This document shows, in pieces, positions 23,331-34,015 of a DNA stretch of 64,000 bases (the stretch's first letter is position 1; the number at the start of each line of letters is the position of its first letter). The position numbers and the translations under genes were made by a program. The DNA is from Dastarcus helophoroides (lineage: Eukaryota > Arthropoda > Insecta > Coleoptera > Bothrideridae): contig CM053336.1 in assembly GCA_028583605.1 (NCBI GenBank), positions 21,251,004 through 21,315,003 on the forward strand. The letters run 5' to 3'. The notes beneath the pieces are model-generated. The model made no database searches, was not told where the DNA came from, and saw only the letters and a program-made list of their open reading frames with translations.

Positions 23331-26300
23331 TTCTCATTCGACTCTAAAAATCTTAGTTCGAAATTTTGACTTAATTTGGAAAATTTTAACTTTTTTCGAA
23401 GTTTTTGCTTTTTTTGAAAATTACAGCTTTAAAACAACGATTTTTGGGTATATTTTAATTTTCTTTTTTACAAACTTGTTATGATAATTTCTGTTTTTGT
23501 TAAAAAATTTCTTTTTTGATAATTTGTTTTCAATAGCTTAAATTTGTAATATTTTGGCCTTATTTCGGAGTTTTTTTTTTGAAAATTTTGACTTTTTATC
23601 ACATTTTCGACCTTTTTTTGAAAATTTTGACCTTTTTTCAAATTTCCCATCTTGTTATTGAACATTTTTGCAACGTTTTTTAAAATCTTGATTCGAAAAT
23701 TCAACTTTTTTTGCCCACCTGACTGTTTTTAAATTCGATTTTTATAAAATATTTCCATTCTAAATTCGACTCTTTTTTTTAAGTTTCAGCTCCTCGTTTC
23801 GACTTACTGAAAGTAACGATTTTTTTTTAAATCTGACTTTTCCTCGTTTCGACTTACTGACTTCGTTTTTTATTGAAAATCTCGACTTTTTTAAACATTT
23901 CGACTTTATATCTTGAAAATTTCGAATTTCCAATTTTCTATTTTCTGGATGTCCACTTTTTTCAAATTTTAATATAATTTTTAAATTTCAACTCTTTCAC
24001 AATTTTGACTCTCTTAAGATTTTGATTTATTTTCCAATTTTTTGAAAATTTTAAATTCTCAAAATTTCGACTTTTTTAAAATTTCGATTTTTATTTCAAG
24101 CCTGATTTTGTTGAAATAGTGCTTTATTGAAAACCGTTTTTTTTTAATTTCCACTTTTGTTAACATTTTTTATTATTTCTCGAAGTTTTAATATTTTTTG
24201 AAAATTTTAACTTTTTTCAAAAATTTCGACTTTTATGTAGCAAATGGGTTTTTTCATCCAAAAATTTTAAAAATTCGACTTTTTTTTAAAAAGGTTTACT
24301 TTTTTAAAAAATTGGATTTTTCTCACAATTTCGATTTTTAAAATTTTCGAACTTTTTTTTAGAATGTTAATTTTTTTTATTTCAAACTTTTTTTGTTTTC
24401 AAATTTAGGCTTTTTTTCAAGATATGATTTTTTGCACAATTTAAACTTTATTCAAAGTTTTAATTTTTTATGAAAATTTCGACTATTTTTCAAGAATTTT
24501 TACTTTTTTTTGAAATTTCGACTTTTATGTAGTAAATGGTATTTTTATTTGAAAAGTTCGACAATTTTTGAAAATTTCCGCTTTTTTCAAAAATTGGATT
24601 TTTCTCAAAATTACGATTTCTTTTGGAACTTTCTTCATAATTTGCACTTTTCTGAAAATGTTAACCTTTAGCCATCAAATTTTTATTTTTTTCTATTTTT
24701 TTCTTATTTTATTTGTTTTTTCAAAATTTCAATTTTTCGTGAAAATTTACCTTTTTTCAAAAATTTCGACTTTTTCTGGAATTTTACGTAGCAAATTGGT
24801 TTTTTATTTAAATATTTAAAAAATTCGACCTTTTTTTGAAAATTTTTACTCTTTTGAAAAATTGGAATTTTCTCACAATTTCGATTTTTAAAATTTTCGA
24901 ACTTTTTTTAGAATGTTTAATTTTATTGAAAATGCTAACCTTTTGTCATCAAATTTAGGCTTTTTTTCCAGAATTTAAAGTTTATTTAAAATTTTAATTT
25001 TTTATGAAAATTTCGACTACTTTTCAAGAATTTTTACTTTTTTTTCCAAGTTTCTACTTTTATGTAGTAAATGGTATTTTTATTTGAAAAGTTGAAAAAT
25101 TCGACATTTTTTGAAAATTTCCACCTTTTTCTAAAATTGTTATTTTTCTCAAAATTACGATTTTTTTCAAACTTCTTTCAAAATTTTCACTTTTCTAAAA
25201 ATGTTAACCTTTTTTCATTAAATTTCGGGTTTTTTCTGAAGATATAAGTTTTTTCAGAATTTAATTTTGTTCAAAATTTCATTTTTTTTGAAAATTTTCA
25301 CTTTCAAAAATTTCGACTTTTTCTCGAAGTTTAGAATTTTACGTAGCAAATTAGTTTTTTGTTTAAAAATTCGACTTTTTTTGAAAATTTTCACTTTTCT
25401 TGAAAACTTGCATTTTTCTGTTTCGATTTTTAAAATTTTCGAACTTATAAAATGTTTAATTTTTTTGAAAATGTTAACCGTTTGTCATCACATTTAGGCT
25501 TTTTTTCAAGATATGATTTTTCCAGAATTTAAACTATTCAAAATTTAATTTTTTTGTGAAAATTTCGTCTATTTTTCAAGAATTTTTACTTTATCTGTAA
25601 ATTTCAACTCTTTCACAATTTTGACTCTCTTAAGATTTTGATTTATTTTCCAATTTTTTGAAAATTTTAAATTCTCAAAATTTCGACTTTTTTAAAATTT
25701 TGTTTTTTATTTTAAGCCTGATTTTGTTGAAATAGTGCTTTATTGAAAACCGTTTTTTTTTAATTTCCACTTTTGTTAACATTTTTTATTATTTCTCGAA
25801 GTTTTAATATTTTTTGAAAATTTCAACTTTTTTTAAAAATTTCGACTTTTATGTAGCAAATGGGTTTTTTCATCCAAAAATTTTAAAAATTCGACTTTTT
25901 TTTGAAAAGGTTTACTTTTTTAAAAAAATGTATTTTTCTCACAATTTCGATTTTTAAAATTTTCGAACTTTTTTTTAGAATGTTTATTTTTTTTGATTTC
26001 AAACTTTTTTTGTTTTCAAATTTAGGCTTTTTTTCAAGATATGATTTTTTGCAGAATTTAAACTTTATTCAAAGTTTTAATTTTTTATGAAAATTTCGAC
26101 TATTTTTCAAGAATTTTTACTTTTTTTCGAAATTTCGATTTTTATGTAGTAAATGGTATTTTTATTTGAAAGTTGAAAAATTCGACATTTTTTGAAAATT
26201 TCCGCTCTTTTCAAAAATTGGATTTTTCTCAAAATTACGATTTTTTTTGGAACTTTCTTCATAATTTGCACTTTTCTGAAAATGTTAACCTTTAGCCATC

Positions 26301-28020
26301 AAATTTTTATTTTTTTCTTATTTTATTTGTTTTTTCAAAATTTCAGTTTTTTGTGAGAATTTACCTTTTTCTTGAATTTTACGTAGCAAATTGGTTTTTT
26401 ATTTAAATATTTAAAAAATTTGACCTTTTTTTAAAAATTTTCATTCTTTTGAAAAATTGGATTTTTCACACAATTTCGACTTTTAAAATTTTCGAACTTT
26501 TTTTAGAATGTTTAATTTTATTGAAAATGCTAACCTTTTGTCATCAAATTTAGGTTTTTTTCCCCAGAATTTAAAGTTTATTTAAAATTTTAATTTTTTA
26601 TGAAAATTTCGACTACTTTTCAAGAATTTTTACTTTTTTTTCCAAGTTTCTACTTTTATCTAGTAAATGGTATTTTTATTTGAAAAGTTGAAAAATTCGA
26701 CATTTTTTGAAAATTTCCACCTTTTTCTAAAATTGTTATTTTTCTCAAAATTACGATTTTTTTCAAACTTCTTTCAAAATTTTCACTTTTCTAAAAATGT
26801 TAACCTTTTTTCATTAAATTTCGGCTTTTTTCTGAAGATATAACTTTTTTCAGAATTTAATTTTGTTCAAAATTTCATTTTTTTTGAAAATTTTCATTTC
26901 TTTCAAAAATTTCGACTTTTTCTCGAAGTTTAGAATTTTACGTAGCAAATTGGTTTTTTGTTTAAAAATTCGACTTTTTTTGAAAATTTTCACTTTTCTT
27001 GAAAACTTGGATTTTTCTCCTTCGATTTTTAAAATTTTCGAACTTCTTATAAAATGTTTAATTTTTTTGAAAATGTTAACCGTTTGTCATCAAATTTAGG
27101 CTTTTTTTCAAGATATGATTTTTCCAGAATTTAAACTATTCAAAATTTAATTTTTTTATGAACATTTCGTTTATTTTTCAAGAATTTTTACTTTATTTCG
27201 AAATTTCTACTTTTACGTATTAAATGGCATTTTTGTTTGAAAAGTTGAAAAATTCGACATTTTTAAAAATTTCCACTTTTTTCAAAAATTGGATTTTTTT
27301 TAAAATTACGATTTTTTTCGAACTTATTTCAGAATTTTTACTTTTCTGAAAATGTTAATCTTTTGTCATCAAATTTCAGCTTTTTTCTGAAGATATTACT
27401 TTTCTCAGAATTTAAATTATTTTCAAAATTTCAATTTTTTGTAAAAATTTACTTTTTTTTAAAAATTTTATCTTTTTCTCGAAGTTTTGAATTTTACCTA
27501 GCAAATTGGTTTTATGTAAAAAATTTAAAAAATTCGACTTTTTTTTAAAAATTTTCACTTTTTTGAAAAAGTGGGTCTTTTTCACAAATTCGATTTTTAA
27601 AATTTGCGAACTCTTAGAATGTTTACTTTTTTTTTAAAGTGTTAACCTTTTGTCATCAAATTTCGGCTTTTTTTTTTAAGGTGTAATATTTTCCCAGAAT
27701 TTAAACTTTTTTCTAAATTTAAATTTCTTCTGAAAATTTCGACTATTTTTGAAAACTTTTATTTACTCTTTAAATTTTCACCTTTTGAAAATGTTTACTC
27801 TCTGGAATTTTGGCTTTTTGAAAATTTTGCCTTAAAAAATGTTTCTAATAATTAATCTTGAAACATCAACATTGTGAACAAATGTTTTTTAATTGACTCC
27901 GGAAATTTAACATTTTTCTGAAAATTCATAAATTTAAATTTAAAAATTTTTACAGTTATTTTTTTAAATTCGGGCTTCAGTTTCGAACTTTAAACTTTTT
28001 TCTAAAAGTTATGACTTTTT
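23331..28020 (-). repeat. AT-rich satellite, minus polarity; 271-bp monomers in a 1.6-kb higher-order repeat
   Basis: The marker GTTAACCTTTTGTCATCAAA and variants occur near 24659, 24930, 25200, 25471, 26282, 26527, 26797, 27075, 27350 and 27640, mostly 245-290 bp apart with a mode of about 271. Blocks such as CTCTTAAGATTTTGATTTAT and ATGTAGCAAATGGGTTTTTT reappear at an offset of 1,616 bp. The stretch 23990-25600 is thus repeated at 25606-27220 as a unit of about six monomers with small indels. All open frames are F/K/I-rich chance frames. Confidence 0.8.
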
Positions 28021-28085
28021 TTGTAATTTAGGTCTTTGACATGTAAACGCCGGCATGGCCAACCGGTGATATAAACATGGCTGCA
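28021..28085. other. Unique junction at satellite polarity switch
   Basis: The sequence ACGCCGGCATGGCCAACCGG lies exactly where minus-polarity satellite changes to plus polarity. It is the only GC-rich word for several kilobases. Confidence 0.5.
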
Positions 28086-30647
28086 TAATACAAATTTTTG
28101 AAATAAGTAGAAATTTTGAAAAAACGTAAAATTTCTGGAAAAGTGAAACTTTCGAAAAAAATTGAAAATTTTTCAATGTCGTAATTTAAAAAGGTAAACA
28201 TTTTTACAAGAGTCTAAATTTTTAAAGCTACATTTTTAGAAAATTAAAAAAAAAACATATTTTCAAGAAAGTAAAAATTTTTCAAACAATGTCAAAATTT
28301 TTAGAAGAAGTCTAAAAATGAAGTTGAAATTCCCCAAAAATTGTTAAAATTGTCGAAATTTACTATTTTTTAATAAACCAAAATGTTTAAAAAAAAATTT
28401 ATTAATTTGAAAAAAGTGAAAATTTTCAAATTAAGGAACATAAAAAAAAGTCGAAATTTACCCAAAAGACACCACTTTGAGTGAGAAAAAGTCGATATTT
28501 TGAGGCCGATATTTCCAGAAAAGTCAACATTTTCATAAGTCGAAATTCTCAAAATTTAAAAAACTCATAAAGTCGACGTTTCGATAAAAATGGCATCTTC
28601 AAAAAATGTGGAAATTTTGAAATTTGTAGATTTAAAATAAAGTTGAAATTACACAAAATAAAAACTTTGAGAAACAGTCGAAATTTTGAAAAAAAAAAAA
28701 AATTTGAGCGTAAAAATGTTGATAACGAGAGTTGGAAAAGAATTAAAAATTTTGATAAAAATGGGGGTTGAGAAAAAGTGAAAATTCGCAAAAATGTTTA
28801 AATTTCGAAAAAAGTCCAAATTTTGGAAGACGAAATTTTGAGAGAAAATGTTGAATTCTTGATACAAATAAGGATTTGAAAAAAATGAAAATTCACAAAA
28901 AAAATCAAAATTCCCAGAAAAACTGAAACTTTTACAGAAAGGTCAGAAATATTTAGTAATTTTAAAATGTCGAGATTTTGAAATCAACATTCTCAAAAAA
29001 CCAATTTTCTTAAGCTAAAAAATTTAATTTTAAAAACTTAAGATTTTGAGAAAAAATCGAAATTTTGGGAACAAATTTGTAAGAGAAAATTTAAACTTTT
29101 ATAAAAATGGAAATTTAAGAAAAAGTGCAAAAATAGTCAAAATTTTGAAACAAATCGAAATTTTGAAGTCGACTTTTCCAAAAGAGTTTTCGAAAAAGGT
29201 CAGAAATATTTAGTAATTTTAAAATGTCGAAATTTTGAAATCAACATTCTTAAAAAACCAACTTTCTTAAGCTACGAATTTTAAAAAAGTGAAATTTTCA
29301 AATAATTATTTTAAAAACTCAAGATTTTAAGAAAAAGTCGAAATTTTGAGCACTAATTTGTGAGAGAAAATTGACATTTTTATAAAAATGGAAATTTAAG
29401 AAAAAGTGCAAAAATAGTCGAAATTTCGAAAGAAGTCCAAATTTTGAAGTCGAATTTTCCAAAAAAGTTTAAGTTTTTTAAAAAATCGAAATTTTAAGTT
29501 TTTTTAACTCAGAATATTGAGAAAAAATCAAAGGTTTGATATAAATGGAAATTTGTAAATTTTGAAATTTTGAAAAAAGTCAAAATTTTGATAAAAATGG
29601 GAATTAGGAGAAAAGTGGTACAAAAACCTCAAAATTTGGGGAAACGTCGAAAATTTAAAAAAAAATTGTATTATTTTTAAAAAATCGAAATTAAATAAAA
29701 CGTAAATAAATTTTTCAAAACACGTGTTAAAATGTTGAAAAAACCGAAATTTCCATAATAGTCAAGTATTACAAAAAAGACAACATTTTCAAATTTAAAA
29801 AATCTCAGCAATTTAAAATAGTCAAAATTTCGATTTCGGAAAAAGTGAAAGTTTCAATTTCCAAATTGAAAAGCAGTCTAAATTTACATAAAAGTAAACA
29901 TTTCAAGAAAAACTAGAAAATATGAAGGCGAAAACAGATAAGATTAAAAAAAAATGGAAAAGTTTTAAAAAATGCCCACACATTTCACATTTTCGAAAAA
30001 GTTAAACTATTGAAAACTGGATGTCAGAATTTTTATAAATGTTAAAATCTTGAAAAATGGCAAAAAGTTGAAAAAAGTCGAAATTTTAGTCATTTTGAAA
30101 ATTTTCGACATTTTCATAAAAAGTTAAAAATATCAAAAAAGAACTAATTTATAAATAAATGAGAAATTTCAAAAAAGTCAGAATTTACGAGAAAATTTTA
30201 ATTTTTAAAAAGTCGAAATATTGGAAAAATCATAACCTTCGAAAAAATTAAGACTAAAAAATGGTGCAATTTACAAAAAAAAATTCGAAGTTCTTTAAAA
30301 AGAAAATTTTAAAATAAATTCGAAAAGTATTGTCAAAAAATTTCAAATTTTCGAAAAAGTCAAATATTAAAAGAATTGTGAAACTTAAAAGCCCAAGATT
30401 TTTAGAAATGTTATAACTGTGAAAAATGGGCGAATATTGGAAAAAATATTCAAAATTGTACAGCAACAATTTGGGGAAAATATCGGAATTTTCCGATAAA
30501 GTTAACATCTTAAAAAATTCCACATTTCTTAGTTTTCAAAATTTAAATTTTATAATATGGTCGAAGCTTTTTAAATGAAGCCATATTTTGGAGAAATGTC
30601 TGGATTAAAAAAGTTTGTAACAAGGTCGAACAATTTAAAGAGTTAAG
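28086..30647 (+). repeat. AT-rich satellite, plus polarity, with 257-bp duplication
   Basis: GGTCAGAAATATTTAGTAAT with its following 200 bp occurs at 28941 and again at 29198, an offset of 257 bp. The other units are GTCGAAATTTTGAAAAA-like with AAAATGGGAATTTGAAAAA variants. No gene. Confidence 0.7.
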
Positions 30648-30840
30648 TTTTTTTTTTTGGTGGAACGGACTGGTCTTTGATTATCTTCAAAAATTGAAAT
30701 ACAAATCTTGTCCTCTGAAACCAAGAAAAAGGTATCTCTCTGAAGATGATACTTGGCTATCGAAACGCGTTAGAACAACCTTTTGGGTGTTTTTTAATCT
30801 TTATTGGTTTCAGTTGGCAAGATTTGTATTTCAATTTTTT
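30648..30840 (-). mobile_element. Foldback retroposon-like element, copy 2 (tail at left)
   Basis: Read on the minus strand, one arm ends CAAAGACCAGTCCGTTCCAC, then C and an A run (the T run at 30648-30658). The other arm ends at the inner AAATTGAAATAC sequence only. The interior includes CTCTCTGAAGATGATACTTG and TATCGAAACGCGTTAGAAC. Part of the left arm interior is deleted. It sits in plus-polarity AT satellite. Confidence 0.75.
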
Positions 30841-31960
30841 AGTTAGGTTTTTAAAAAAAAATCGAAATTTTGAAACAACATCGGAATTTCAAAACGGCGA
30901 TATTTTAAAATCAACATTTAAAAAAATGGTTAAAATTTTGATATAGAAATCAAGAAGCTGAGATTTAAAAAAAATTGAAATTTTCAAAAAATTTTAGTTT
31001 CCGAAGTTCCTAAATTTTCGAGAAAGGTCGCAATTTACGAACAAATCGAAACTTGAAAAATGTCGAAATTTAAAAAAAAATGGTGAGTTAGAATGTTGAG
31101 AGAAAAAGGCGAAATTTGTATAAAATGGGAATTGAAAAAAGTGGAAATTTACAAAAATAGTCAAAATTTCGAGAAAAAGTCGAAGTTTTGATAAAAATTA
31201 TGTTTTGAAATATGTGAAATATTTGGAATTTCGAGATTTAAAAAAAATCGAAATTTACACAAAGGCAAAATTTCGAGAAAAAGTCGAAGTTTCAGTAAAA
31301 ATGGTGTTTTAAAAAATGTGAAATATTTGGAATTTCGAGATTTAAAAAAAAATCGAAATTTTCACAAAGGTAAAAATTTCCAGAAAAATTATAAATTCTA
31401 AGGACACAATTTTGAGAGAAAATGTTAAATTCTTGATACAAATGAGGATTTGAAAAAAAGTGAAAATTTACAGAAAAGTCAAAATTTCGAGAAAAATTAT
31501 AAATTTTAAGGACACAATTTTGAGAGAAAATGTTAAATTCTGGATACAAATGAGGATTTGAAAAAAAGTGAAAATTTACAGAAAAGTCAAAATTGCGAGA
31601 AAAAGTGAAAATTTTATAAAAGCTTTCAAAAAGTCGAACTTTGACAAAATTATGAGAGAAAATTTGAATTTTTATAAAAATGTGAATTTAAAAAAGAGAA
31701 AAAGTCAAAATTACGCAGAAAGTCGAAATTTTGAAGTCGAATTTTCCAAAAAAGCCTAAGATTTTCAAAAAGTCTAAATTTAAAATTCTTATTAAACCCA
31801 AAATTTTGCGAAAAAGTCGAAGTTTTGGGTATGCATGGGAATAGAAAAATTTTGTAATTTCGAGAAAAATTTGCACTTTTGATACAAATCGGAATTGAAA
31901 AAAAAAGGACAAAGATCAAAATTTCTGGAAATGTCGACATTTTCAGCCGGTAGTATTATA
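30841..31960 (+). repeat. AT-rich satellite, plus polarity, with 108-bp tandem duplication
   Basis: GGACACAATTTTGAGAGAAA and its flanks occur at 31402 and 31510, a 108-bp tandem repeat of high identity. Elsewhere there are GTCGAAATTT and GAGAAAAAGTCGAAGTTT units. Confidence 0.65.
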
Positions 31961-32210
31961 GTCAAATTAACAATAACAACCAAAGAGGTTAAATAAAAGT
32001 ATATCCTGGTGTATTCAGTCACATGTTTTTTTTTACTTTCTAAAAGGGCCCCAAAGTTGCCCAAGGGCACCCCTACATGACCTACGACGGCTCTGTCTTA
32101 AATGATAATCCCGGGGGATAGTTCCGTGCTATTTATTTATCCTTCCAAACCAATGATTACTGTTAATATGTGTGATGCGTTGTTTCTAAAATGTATTTAT
32201 TTTGTTGCAG

Positions 32211-32235
32211 AAGCTCCAGCAGCAGCTGACTGTCG
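32211..32235 (+). CDS. 25-bp microexon of the unrecognised gene
   Basis: A T-rich tract and TTTTGTTGCAG acceptor precede AAGCTCCAGCAGCAGCTGAC then TGTCG, followed by a GTAAGTAAAT donor. In the phase left by the exon at 7312-7434 it reads KLQQQLTV plus one base, without a stop. It is a Gln-rich helical-looking peptide. The sequence is GC-rich compared with both flanks and both splice sites are close to consensus. If joined, the intron is 24,776 bp. The following exon, which must begin in phase 1, was not found in the rest of the window. The alternative is chance splice signals in a unique island. Confidence 0.5.
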
Positions 32236-33565
32236 GTAAGTAAATTTATCGATTATCTAACCGTACTTCGGCTATTCGTCGGGAGATGGCGCGCCCAGCA
32301 CGTTATTAATTCACACGCGCCGCCTCAATTTAATTTCGTAAAAAGTTCGCAAATTGTGGACGTCCCGCAATTAATTTTATTCGATACCCTCGGGGGTAGA
32401 ATATTATTACATTTGGTCCAACCGATTTACATTTCAACTCTGCCACATGCTCTAATTTCCACCAAATCGTTAACGCACGTGTATCTGGATATTTTTGTTT
32501 TCGTTTCTCTTTTTTTATTGCTTCGACACTGGATGAGAAAAACAAGAGGATGACGTGTCGATTATTTAATATAGCAACTTCGAGGTCAGACGCATGGAGT
32601 TCGTTGTTTTGATCGTTGAGGAAGTTTGGCCGTGGGGGCGCGTCTACTGTGCCCCGCGGATATGCACCGATACCACACGTTGGTTGTTATTACGGAGTGA
32701 ATTTTATTAGGCTCCTTTCCAATTGCGCTTTTACGCTGGAAGTGAATTAGTCGGAGCGCTTTAGGAATAACGAGGTTATCCTGTTGTTGTTGCCTCTGGA
32801 TTTCACGGATGTTACACCATCCCTAACAGCTTCTGCGTTGCGACTAGAATTAACTTTTGAAATGTTTCCCGACTCTTAACAGGATTACCGGTTTGTCCTG
32901 TATAAGTCAGTTACGTATCGAATATTCCGTTGGAAGAAATTCAAGGCCTTACGATAACTCAGAGCTACCTAATAAGTTCCTGATATTTAAAGGGTTTTAA
33001 ACCGGAGTTGATCTTAGATCTCAGATTACTACCCTAAATTTCTAGCCTACTAGTTCGTTAAAGATCATAGCGTTAAGAATATACCCTTCCAATTTGTTAT
33101 TCAATAAATACTTTTTTTAGCAAAATTTTAACAAATGAAAAAAATTCGTTCACCACTCTTCGTTAGTTTCGACTTACGTAATAAGTCTTATACTGAATTA
33201 ACTATGGGTAAATTAATTTAAATTTTAAATAAGCAGCAGTTGTAAACGTGTATTTTTAATTTTAATCTGAAATTCTAGGTATAAAGGTATGATTGATGTC
33301 TAGACGAAATCTGGTTTCTGTTTATTAGACAATTATGAATCAACAACTAATTATTGGCGCTTAAAAAAATTGAACACACCTACTAGATTGCTATTGCGTC
33401 ACAAGTCGTATTCTTATAAAGTAAAATTAAAAATCTGAGTCAGTTTAGTGACTAAATATGTCACATTAAGAGGAAGGAAGTATAAAACCGAGTAAAAAAA
33501 AATGTTTTATTTTATCATATGTTCGAGTGATTCGAATGATTTCTCTAACAAAAGGGTTGATCTTA

Positions 33566-33606
33566 ATGACGTAACTAGGAGCCAATAGGTCCTTTGAAGG
33601 GCCCCC
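33566..33606 (+). repeat. Small dispersed repeat fragment (ACGTAACTAGGA..AATAGGT)
   Basis: GACGTAACTAGGAGCCAATAGGTCC resembles GGCGTAGCTAGGAACAATAGGTTC at 59535-59558. The 'ggcgtagctagg' word is familiar from the ends of widespread animal transposable elements, so both are probably old element fragments. Confidence 0.35.
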
Positions 33607-33760
33607 ACTTCTTTAAAAATATGTGCCCTTTAGGTATTTTCTTCAGAAGGTGCTCAAATTCCAAACAAAAATTGTCCCCCCTCCCTTTTATCGTATTAAA
33701 TAATTATTTGAGATAAACATACCAACTTCACAAAGCATCAAATTTTCAAAAAAAATGTAG

Positions 33761-34015
33761 TCCCAATTCGAGGTTCAAAAAAAAATCGAAATTTCTAGAT
33801 CAAAAACAAAAATCATAATCTCACAAAACAACTTTGTAATTTATAATAAAAACTTCTCGAAATTTGGAAAAAAAAAGGACGACAGTTCAAAGGAAAGGTC
33901 GAAAGGAAACTTCGAAATTTAAAGCTCAAAATAGAAAGTTAAACAAAATCTAAAAAAGGTTCAAATTAAACTTGGAATTTTGAGAAAATTGTCGATATTT
34001 TTTGGAATCAGTTTT
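33761..34015 (+). repeat. AT-rich satellite fragment, plus polarity
   Basis: Short AAAAAATCGAAATTTCTAGA and GAAAGGTCGAAAGGAAACTT units precede the pyrimidine array. Confidence 0.45.

Larger units (their letters stand above)
31961..33760 (+). other. Unique island around the microexon
   Basis: Balanced-composition DNA flanks the 25-bp exon. The segment 32240-32960 contains several GC-richer words (GGAGATGGCGCGCCCAGCAC, GGCCGTGGGGGCGCGTC) but no long frame. From about 33000 it becomes AT-rich and unremarkable. Confidence 0.45.

Noticed and set aside
23468..31940. Frames of 60-96 codons rich in F, K, N and I
   Set aside because: These are chance openings in AT satellite without biased third positions or recognisable motifs. 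Similar frames occur on both strands.
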